Origin: Labilithrix sp.
GTDB taxonomy: Bacteria > Myxococcota_A > Polyangia > Polyangiales > Polyangiaceae
NCBI GenBank assembly: GCA_019637155.1
Contig: JAHBWE010000018.1
Location: 124,001-188,000 of the forward strand
Length of the DNA stretch: 64,000 nt
Reading direction: 5' to 3'
The notes beneath the pieces were generated by a model. That model was not told the DNA's origin. It saw nothing but the letters and a program-made list of their open reading frames with translations, and ran no database searches. Position 1 is the first letter of the stretch, and every line of letters begins with the position of its first letter. Of this stretch, positions 15,728-22,654 are shown piece by piece. The translations under genes were made by a program, and so were the position numbers.

Positions 15728-16863
15728 CACTCACGATCGTCGTCGGCGCAGTCCTCGTCGTTCCAAGCGCCGCGAAGGCGGACACATGCGACGACCTGCA
15801 CGACCGAGCCGCGCAGCAGAAGCACGCCAAGCCGAACGATATGAAGTACCGGAAGGTGCTCCTCGAATCGTGTGTCTCGCAGCCCGAGTGCAATTCGGAC
15901 ACACGCTCGCACTGCAAGGCCTGGCTCGAGCAGCTTCTCGCGGAGATTCCGACCGTCATCCTGGATGCGAAGGAGCAGCATGCGACTGCCGGTGAGGTGG
16001 CGGTCGTGCCGGACAGCGTCGCGATCGATGGCGAGCGTGTCACCGACGCCGAGGTCCTCGCGGGTCACAAGGAGCACGAGTTGGATCCGGGGGAGCATAC
16101 GTTCGTCTTCCGGCGTGCCGGCGCACAAGACGTGACGCTGAAGCGAGACATCCGCGCTTCGCGAGACTCGAAGCGTATCGCCGTCCCGGTGTTGTTCCGG
16201 CCACTCCCCGTGTCGATCCGCTTCGACGTCAAAGAGCGACAGTCCCGGGGTGACATGATCCCGGTCGTCCCGGAAGCGATCTTGATCGATGGAGCTCCGG
16301 TGAGACATCGCGAGGCGATGGCGGGAATAGCGCCGTACGAAGTCGCGCCCGGAAAGCACACCTTCGTGTTCATGCGCGCGGGGAGCGCGCCGGTCTCGGT
16401 CGAGCAGGAGATCGCGGCGTCTCCGAGCTCTCCGATCGTGATCTCGGCGCGATTCGAGGCCACGCGCAAGCCCGAGGTCGCGCCGTCGGCGACGGTGGTC
16501 GAACCTGCACCGGAGCCGAAGAGGTCCGGAACATCGTGGGGGGCCATCGGTCTCGGTACGGCCGCGGTCGGTGCGGTCGGGCTCGGGCTCGGCGTGTACT
16601 TCGGAGCAAAGGCCATGTCGCTGCAGAACGACGCGAAGTGCCCCGAGAACAAGTGTGGTGCCGACGGCGATCCGTCCGTGCTGCGGGACGCCAAGTCCGC
16701 CGCGAACGTCTCGACCGCCCTCTTTGTCGCGGGCGGCATCCTCGGCATCGGCGGGCTCGCGATCTTGCTCCTCTCGCCGTCGCCGTCGTCTGCCGCCACG
16801 GTGCGACTGCGCTCCGTAGCCTCCGGCGAGGTCGCTGGCGCCGTTCTCGAAGGAGCCTTCTGA
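15703..16863 (+). CDS. Secreted two-TM protein with two PEGA-like domains (module 2)
   Basis: 386 aa. Signal peptide about 1-26 (AAKA before DTC), a Cys region (C29, C57, C63, C71) that parallels the module-1 protein, PEGA-like units at about 83-165 and 168-250 (each with a PGxHTFVF strand), a first TM (280-300), a loop with C313 and C318, DPSVLRDAKSAANVS, a second TM (338-358) and the end GAVLEGAF. ATG 15703 lies inside the kinase 3' end. The neighbouring start at 16863 shares one base with its stop. A 40-bp shred of its 3' region occurs antisense at 5615-5654. No enzymatic motif; a structural or sensory partner of the kinase is inferred. Confidence 0.82.
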   Translation: MQERLWQVALTIVVGAVLVVPSAAKADTCDDLHDRAAQQKHAKPNDMKYRKVLLESCVSQPECNSDTRSHCKAWLEQLLAEIPTVILDAKEQHATAGEVAVVPDSVAIDGERVTDAEVLAGHKEHELDPGEHTFVFRRAGAQDVTLKRDIRASRDSKRIAVPVLFRPLPVSIRFDVKERQSRGDMIPVVPEAILIDGAPVRHREAMAGIAPYEVAPGKHTFVFMRAGSAPVSVEQEIAASPSSPIVISARFEATRKPEVAPSATVVEPAPEPKRSGTSWGAIGLGTAAVGAVGLGLGVYFGAKAMSLQNDAKCPENKCGADGDPSVLRDAKSAANVSTALFVAGGILGIGGLAILLLSPSPSSAATVRLRSVASGEVAGAVLEGAF

Positions 16864-19322
16864 TGAGTCGCGCTGTCGCGCTCTCATGCTTCGCCGCCGC
16901 GTTCATCGGTTGCGCAGCGGTGCTGGGGATCGACGATCCCGAGATCACGTCGTCGGAGACCGACGGCGGCAGCACGTCGTCCGGCTCGACGAGAACGAGC
17001 ACGAGCTCCAGCAGCTCATCGAGCTCGGGTGGATCGCCGTGCGAGCCGGACGAGTGCGCGAAGTCCGGTACAGTCTGTCGGCCTCGAGCGTGCAACGCGG
17101 AGCGAACCGCTTGCGAGGACGGCACCGCCGCGCCCGCGAACACGACCTGCGAAGGCGGCGGCAAGTGCGACGGCGGCGGCAAGTGCAGTTGCGATCCCGA
17201 CAAGAACGAGAGCTCCTGCCCAGAGGCAGAGCCGGTCTGTGATCCCGACGCGCGCGTCTGCCGTGGCTGCCAAGGCGATCCGGAGTGCGCGTCTTCCAAG
17301 ACGGGGAAGGTGTGCGCTCAAGGCCGGTGCAGCGTCTGTTCGGCGACGAACCCGGCCGCGTGCACCGCGGCTATGCCGGTTTGCGACGAGAGCAAGGGCA
17401 CATGCCGCCCCTGCGCGAACGACGCCGACTGCGCGACGAATCCCGCCGGAGGCGTCTGCTTGAACGGCGCGTGCAAGCCGTGTTCTCCGAGCAACGCGAG
17501 CGCGTGCGCCGGCGCGACACCGAGCTGTTCGGCCGACGGCGTCTGCCGCGGATGCCAAGAGGCCGGCGGCGACTCGTACTGCACCAACACCAACTCGACG
17601 CTGCCGGTCTGCGGCGCGACGGGCGACTGCGTCGAGTGCGCGCCGGGGAAGACGGCGCGCTGCGGAGCAGGCAAGCCCGTCTGCAACGCGAGCGGTTCGT
17701 GCGTGCCCTGCACGAGCGACACGCAGTGCGCCGGGAACCCGTCCGGCTCCGCGTGCGACGTCGCCTCCGGCCAGTGCCGCGTGTGCACCGCATCGAACAC
17801 CAACGCGTGCGCCGGCTCCACGCCGATTTGCGGCACGAGCGGCACGTGCGTCCCATGCACGAGCGACAACCAGTGCGCAGGAAAGCCCGGCGGCCCGGCC
17901 TGCAATACCGCCACCGGTCAATGCCGCCAATGCACGAGCACGAACACCGCCGCATGCACGGGTTCCACTCCCGCGTGCCTCGCCAGCACCAACTCCTGCG
18001 TTCAGTGCTCCGCGAGCAACACGACGGCATGCGGCGGTTCCACACCCTTCTGTGACTCGGCTCTCGGCGCCTGTCGCGGCTGCGTGCCGGCCGACTGTAC
18101 CGGGGCGAATCCGGTCTGCCTCCAAGGCACCATCTGCGGTGAATGCTCGGCGTCGAACACGACGCGCTGCACAGGGACGAAGCCGATCTGCAATGTATCG
18201 ATCGCGACATGCCAAGGATGCACGAACGCGTCCGAGTGCACTGGAAAGCCAAGCGGGAGCGACTGCAACCTCGCGACCGGGGCTTGCTACACGTGCGGGG
18301 CGAACCCGGTCGCGATGAACTGGGTCAACCAGACGAACGTACTGCAGCCACCGGGGGCGCATATGCGCAGCAGCGTCGCGGCGACGACCTTCCCGCAGGG
18401 GATCCTCTTCATCGGTGGTCACACGATCTCGCCTCCGAGCGGTGGCTCGCTCGGCCGAGCAGGCGACTCGTACTATTTTACGAGCGCGACGGGGTGGCAG
18501 AAGGTGCAGTCTCCGACCGTGCCGGATCAGCTAGGCCGGACCGACACCGCGATCGCATATGACGCGAAGAACGCGCGCTTCATCGTGTTCAGCGGGCTGG
18601 GCGAGAGCGGCACGCTCCCCGGCTCGACCTGGGCGTTGACGTCGGCCACGACGGCGAGCGCAGCGTGGACCCAGATTCTACCTGCCGGCGGCGGCAACCC
18701 GACGCAACGTTACGCACACGCGATGACGTATCATCCGGGCCGCGAGTCCGTGATCATGGTCGGCGGCTTTGCGGGCACCTATGGAAGCTCGACCTTCGCC
18801 GCAGAAGCGTGGGAGCTCCGCAACGGCGCGTGGTCGCCGATCTGCGGCTCGCCGCCAGCCGGCGGCTGTCCGTTCAGCGGCCGCGCCTACCTCGGCCTCA
18901 CCTACGATGCGCTTCGCGCCGTCATCGTCATGTTCGGCGGTCAGTTTGGCGTCGGCACCCAGTCGCTCGGCCTGTCGGGAGAGACGTGGGAGCTCGATCT
19001 CGCCACGACGCCGACATGGACCAACCGTACGCCGGTCGACGTGACCAAGAGCCCCGCCGGACGCAGCCGCGTCGGGCTCGCGTATCATCCTGGCCGTCAG
19101 ACCGTCATCGCGCACGGGGGAAGCAGCGACGGGAGCAACCCGCGAAGCGACACCTGGGAGTGGAACGGCACGTGCTGGACTCAGCTCCCCGGCACCCCGC
19201 CGCCCGCGTACAACTACCGCACCGGCTTTGCCTACAGTCCGGGCCACGGCGGCGTGGTGGCGATCGGCGGGACGCTCTCGGACAACACAACACCGGTGCC
19301 GGACGTCTCGTACGGTCAGTGA
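16863..19322 (+). CDS. Large Cys-rich lipoprotein with kelch propeller (module 2), tail lost
   Basis: 819 aa. Lipobox FIGC (Cys about 17), a Ser/Thr-rich spacer (about 30-58), then about 400 residues of tandem Cys-rich units of 35-45 aa with the pattern CTSDxQCAGxPxGxAC...GxCRxCTxxNTxACxGSTPxC. After about residue 480 a kelch-type propeller follows (for example AYDAKNARFIVFSG, MTYHPGRESVIMVGG, LTYDALRAVIVMFGG, LAYHPGRQTVIAHGG). Surface exposure and ligand or metal binding are likely; no enzyme motif. ATG 16863 overlaps the upstream TGA by one base. A stop at 19320-19322 cuts the propeller, and at least one more blade is readable downstream in other frames. Confidence 0.82.
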   Translation: MSRAVALSCFAAAFIGCAAVLGIDDPEITSSETDGGSTSSGSTRTSTSSSSSSSSGGSPCEPDECAKSGTVCRPRACNAERTACEDGTAAPANTTCEGGGKCDGGGKCSCDPDKNESSCPEAEPVCDPDARVCRGCQGDPECASSKTGKVCAQGRCSVCSATNPAACTAAMPVCDESKGTCRPCANDADCATNPAGGVCLNGACKPCSPSNASACAGATPSCSADGVCRGCQEAGGDSYCTNTNSTLPVCGATGDCVECAPGKTARCGAGKPVCNASGSCVPCTSDTQCAGNPSGSACDVASGQCRVCTASNTNACAGSTPICGTSGTCVPCTSDNQCAGKPGGPACNTATGQCRQCTSTNTAACTGSTPACLASTNSCVQCSASNTTACGGSTPFCDSALGACRGCVPADCTGANPVCLQGTICGECSASNTTRCTGTKPICNVSIATCQGCTNASECTGKPSGSDCNLATGACYTCGANPVAMNWVNQTNVLQPPGAHMRSSVAATTFPQGILFIGGHTISPPSGGSLGRAGDSYYFTSATGWQKVQSPTVPDQLGRTDTAIAYDAKNARFIVFSGLGESGTLPGSTWALTSATTASAAWTQILPAGGGNPTQRYAHAMTYHPGRESVIMVGGFAGTYGSSTFAAEAWELRNGAWSPICGSPPAGGCPFSGRAYLGLTYDALRAVIVMFGGQFGVGTQSLGLSGETWELDLATTPTWTNRTPVDVTKSPAGRSRVGLAYHPGRQTVIAHGGSSDGSNPRSDTWEWNGTCWTQLPGTPPPAYNYRTGFAYSPGHGGVVAIGGTLSDNTTPVPDVSYGQ

Positions 19323-19705
19323 GCACCGTCGTTCCTCGACGTCTCGCGACGGGAATTGGCGGACCCACGACAGTTGCTCGATGCGTACGTATTCGGTACG
19401 AGTTGGACGAAGGTAGAGCCGCTCGTCTTCCCCGCGGGGGCAACCCGTCCGTCTGGCCGGATGTGGGGCTCGCCTATCATCCAATTCGAAAGTCGGTCAT
19501 TCTCCACGGAGGTCTCTCGCCGACGGCTGCGGGTTCCGACGGACACATGGGAGTGGAACGGCACCTGCTGGGCTCAGCTCAGGCGGCACCCGGTGTCTTC
19601 TTCCGCGCGATGGCTTTCAGCCCGGTCCAAGGCGGTATGGTCGTCGCGGGTGGCTACACCTATCCCGCGCCCCATCCAGTCAGCGACGTCTCGCTGGGAT
19701 TTTGA
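19323..19705 (+). pseudogene. Frameshifted tail of the kelch lipoprotein
   Basis: Behind the stop at 19322 the protein sequence goes on in shifting frames: RRELADPRQLLDAYVFGTSW, WTKVEPLVFPAG, then VGLAYHPIRKSVILHGG, DTWEWNGTCWAQL and finally MAFSPVQGGMVVAGGYTYP to a stop at about 19703-19705. These are kelch-blade motifs continuing the upstream repeats. At least three frameshifts separate the pieces. A sequencing error cannot be excluded, but several indels in 380 bp argue for decay. Confidence 0.7.
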
Positions 19706-19754
19706 CGGCGTGATGTACGCACGCCGTCCGTGACGTCGCGGCGGCGCGCGATGA

Positions 19755-19760
19755 TACGCT
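19755..19760 (+). promoter_or_regulatory. Candidate -10 hexamer of the Rpn-like gene
   Basis: TACGCT (within GATACGCTG) ends 8 nt before ATG 19769. The same GATACGCTG string stands before the kinase gene at 54204. This is consistent with a leaderless transcript and supports ATG 19769 over the upstream ATG 19751, which would overlap the hexamer. Confidence 0.45.
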
Positions 19761-19768
19761 GCGGGTCG

Positions 19769-20665
19769 ATGGGGTCGCCGTCGCTGACGCACGAGGGGTT
19801 GCTGCTCCTCTTCAAGAACCGCCCCGAGCTTGCAGCGGAGCTCCTGCGCGACGCGCTCGGCGTTGCCCTTCCGGCGTACGTCGAGGCGCGGCTCGACTCG
19901 GCGGACCTGACCGACGCGCAGCCGACGGAGTACCGCGCGGACCTGGTCATCCTGCTCGTCGACGGCAAGCCCGTCCTCGGGATCGTGCTCGAGGTGCAGC
20001 TCGAGCTCAAGAAGGGCGACCGCAAGCTCTATACGTGGCCCGTCTATGTCGCGAACCTCCGCGCACGGCTCGAGTGTCCCGTCTGCGTGCTCGTCGTGAC
20101 GCCGAGCGAGGCCGTTGCGGAGCGGGCTCGAGCGCCGATCGAGCTCGGTCCCGGCTCCACCGTCACGCCGTTTGTTGTGGGGCCGAAGGCTGTGCCCATC
20201 GTCCGCGACGCCGCGGCCGCCGCGCGCGATCCGGAGCTCGCCGTCCTGTCCGCGATGGCGCATGGCAAGGACGAGCCCGACGTCGCGATCTCGGTCGCCA
20301 CCACCGCGCTGGCAGCCTGCCGCCACCTCGACGACGAGCGTGCCATGTTGTACCTTGATCTCGTCGCCGCCTCGCTCGGGAAGGCTGCACGCACCGCGTT
20401 CGAGGACCTCATGGGCCAGGGGAACTACGTATTCCAGAGCGACTTCTTCAAGAAGCACCTCGCCGAGGGCAAGGCTGCGGCCAAGGCCGAGGGTAAGGCT
20501 GCGGGCAAGGCTGAAGGCATCCTCGAGATCCTCGATGCTCGCAAAGTCGCCGTGTCGGACGAGCAGAAGGGGCGCGTCCTTGCGTGCACCGACATCGCGC
20601 TCCTCGGCCGCTGGCTCCGTAAGGCCGTCGCCGTCACCTCGGCCGAAGAGCTCTTCGTCGAATAG
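19769..20665 (+). CDS. Rpn/PD-(D/E)XK-type nuclease-family protein
   Basis: 298 aa. The N-terminal half carries a PD-(D/E)XK-like core, with D58 in EYRADLVILL and the E-V-Q motif E75-Q77 in GIVLEVQLELKKGD, then WPVYVANLRARL. The middle is helical (AVLSAMAHG, AMLYLDLVAASL). The C-terminus has a Lys/Ala/Gly repeat (GKAAAKAEGKAAGKAEG) and the closing motif VLACTDIALLGRWLRKAV...EELFVE. Related recombination-promoting nucleases (RpnA group) cut DNA and promote recombination; that role here is inferred. It is intact and lies just before a decayed PDDEXK_2 gene. Confidence 0.72.
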   Translation: MGSPSLTHEGLLLLFKNRPELAAELLRDALGVALPAYVEARLDSADLTDAQPTEYRADLVILLVDGKPVLGIVLEVQLELKKGDRKLYTWPVYVANLRARLECPVCVLVVTPSEAVAERARAPIELGPGSTVTPFVVGPKAVPIVRDAAAAARDPELAVLSAMAHGKDEPDVAISVATTALAACRHLDDERAMLYLDLVAASLGKAARTAFEDLMGQGNYVFQSDFFKKHLAEGKAAAKAEGKAAGKAEGILEILDARKVAVSDEQKGRVLACTDIALLGRWLRKAVAVTSAEELFVE

Positions 20666-20688
20666 CTCGCTGATTCCCGGTCGCGCAC

Positions 20689-21085
20689 GATCCCATTCAG
20701 ACGCTGCTCCGGAGCATGCTCGAGGCGGTGCTGAACCGAAAGATCGCCGAGCTCGAAGTGCTCAATCCGCACATCCACGGAGAGCAGGGCGGCGCCAAGA
20801 GCATCCAGCTCGACATTCGTGTTCGGCTCACCGATGGCACGTCGACGTCGAGATGCAGCTCCGCGCCGAGAACGCGCTCGTCGAGCGCCTCCTCTTCTAC
20901 GCCGCGCGTGAATACTCCGGCCAGCTCGTGCGCGGAGGCCATCCTCGTCGTATGGATGGTCGCACCGCTCTTCCCTGACCTCGAGCAGTACCACTCCGTC
21001 TTCGAGCTTCGAGAGCGCCGGACCAACAAGCGCTTCTCGGAGCAGCTCGCGATCCACGTCCTTCAGCTCGGGTTCATCGATCGCG
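20689..21085 (+). pseudogene. PDDEXK_2 (Rpn/putative transposase family) pseudogene
   Basis: Three frames in turn give DPIQTLLRSMLEAVLNRKIA, LEVLNPHIHGEQ and KSIQLDIRVRLTDG; then DVEMQLRAENALVERLLFYA and AREYSGQLVRGG; then VVWMVAPLFPDLEQYHSVFE, LRERRTNKRFSEQLAIHVLQ. This is the order of the PD-(D/E)XK family 2 proteins (D in LDIRV, E-x-Q in VEMQL). Two frameshifts and loss of the C-terminal half make it non-functional. It runs directly into a glutathione S-transferase gene that lacks its 5' end. Confidence 0.75.
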
Positions 21086-21130
21086 ACGTCGACGGCGCAG
21101 CCTCCACACGCGACGACGCGCTCCGCCGCT

Positions 21131-21739
21131 GGGGCCGCGTCCATCACCGAGCTCGTCTTCGAAGAGCTCGGGACGCCGCACGAGGTCGTCACCCTCGACA
21201 TCCCGAAGGGCGAGACTCGGAAGCCCGAGTTCAAGAAGCTGAACCCCAACGGGAAGGTCCCGACCATCGTTCACGACGGCACCATCCTCTGGGAGTCGAG
21301 CGCGATCACGATGTACCTGGGCGAGACGTTCGGCGTCGACAAGAAGCTCTGGCCCGCCGCTGGCCCGAAGCGCGGTGAGGCCATGAAGTGGGTCACCTGG
21401 AGCAACGTCACGCTCGGCGAGGCGATCGGACGGTGGACCCGCCACACGTCCGATTGGTTCCCCGCGGACGAGCGCAACGCGAAGGCCGGCGAGACGGCGA
21501 AGAAGGACCTGAACGAGTGCCTCGCGATCCTCGACCGCGCGCTCGACGGCGCGACCTTCCTGCTCGGTGACTTCACGCTCGCCGACGCGCACGTGAGCGG
21601 GTTCCTCGATTGGCTCAAGGCGATGAAGTACGACGTCTCGACCTACGCGCACATGACGGCGTGGCTCGGTCGGATCGTCGCGCGCCCGGCCTACCAGCGC
21701 GTGACCGCCCGCGAAGGAGCTACGGCAACTGGAACATGA
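21131..21739 (+). pseudogene. Glutathione S-transferase, 5'-truncated
   Basis: From 21131 the frame reads GAASITELVFEELGTPHE, then NPNGKVPTIVHDGTILWESS (the thioredoxin-fold substrate site with the cis-Pro V-P and E-S-S), then a complete helical C-terminal domain (LGDFTLADAHVSGFLDWL). The first beta strand with the catalytic Ser/Cys/Tyr region and any start codon are missing. Upstream codons in this frame are not protein-like and contain no ATG, GTG or TTG. It is therefore likely a gene whose 5' end was replaced by the PDDEXK_2 remnant. The only internal ATG (21311) would leave half a protein. The 3' end overlaps the convergent cytochrome gene by 20 bp. Confidence 0.7.
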
Positions 21740-22469
21740 GGCTCCGGCTTCGGAGGTAGGCCATGAGGCCGGTGCGCTCCTCCTTCGTGACCTTCCACTT
21801 GTGGGCGCCGCTGTTGGGCTTCAGCGTCTCGATGGCGCCGGTCTCCGTGCTGATCTTCTCGATCGACTTGCCGTCGACGGCGATGCCGAGGATGGTCTCG
21901 TCCGAGAGATCGACGAGCACGGTGGGGTTGTGCACCGCCATCTTCGCGTGGCAGCTGCCGCACGACGGAGAGCCCTCCTCGTAGCGCTGCTGGCCGAGCG
22001 CGACGTCGGCGTCGCTGTACTGGGTCACCTTGAGCGTGGCCTTCTGCGTGACCTTCCCCGACGTCGCCGTGATCGTCGTCTCTCCCGCCTTCTTGCTCTT
22101 CACGAGGATGAGCTGCAGCTTGCCGTCGAGCGCGTCGGGCAGGTTCTCCACCATCGCCTTCGTGATGGTCAGCGGCTTGCCCTGCAGCTCGGCGACGGAC
22201 GGATCGCCGAAGCTGACCTTCGGCGGCGTGTCGGCGAAGAACGCGACCGGCGCGACGTAGTCGTTCGTGCCGTCGTAGCCCGTGTAGTAGGTCTTCGCGT
22301 CCCCCTGCGGGTGGAAGCTCTCGAAGCCCTCGAGCGAGATGGACGTCTCCTTGGTGACGCCGTCGTCCGTCTGACCCCCGGCGTCGCCGGCGCTGCAGCC
22401 CGCCGCCAGCGCGGCCGCGCAGATTCCCACCACGAAGCTTGCCTTGATCGCCTTGTCGAAGTCGCGCAT
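21720..22469 (-). CDS. c-type cytochrome lipoprotein with Ig-like domain
   Basis: 249 aa. Lipobox LAAGC with Cys25, a Big_2/Ig-like beta region (about 45-150, with KSKKAGETTITATSGKVTQ), then one c-type heme site CGSCH (C170-H174) and a distal part in which Met (for example in LMAYLR or LMFQLP) could be the sixth ligand. A periplasmic or outer-membrane-anchored monoheme electron carrier is likely. The partner redox enzyme is not visible nearby. ATG 22469 has GAGAATC-type spacing upstream. Confidence 0.75.
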   Translation of the reverse strand: MRDFDKAIKASFVVGICAAALAAGCSAGDAGGQTDDGVTKETSISLEGFESFHPQGDAKTYYTGYDGTNDYVAPVAFFADTPPKVSFGDPSVAELQGKPLTITKAMVENLPDALDGKLQLILVKSKKAGETTITATSGKVTQKATLKVTQYSDADVALGQQRYEEGSPSCGSCHAKMAVHNPTVLVDLSDETILGIAVDGKSIEKISTETGAIETLKPNSGAHKWKVTKEERTGLMAYLRSRSLMFQLP

Positions 22470-22654
22470 CGGATTCTCCTGTCGCCTCCGAACGACAGCA
22501 GCGAACATGCCAGCGGCGATCGCCTCGAGGACCCGGGAAAATGCGCGCAAACGCGCGACGGACCGCTCATGCGCGGCGCGCCCTGTCTCCAGCCCGTGAC
22601 ACGCGTGGCCGCGCAAATACCAGTGCGAGCACGGGGTACACGCGCCCCGCGCGA

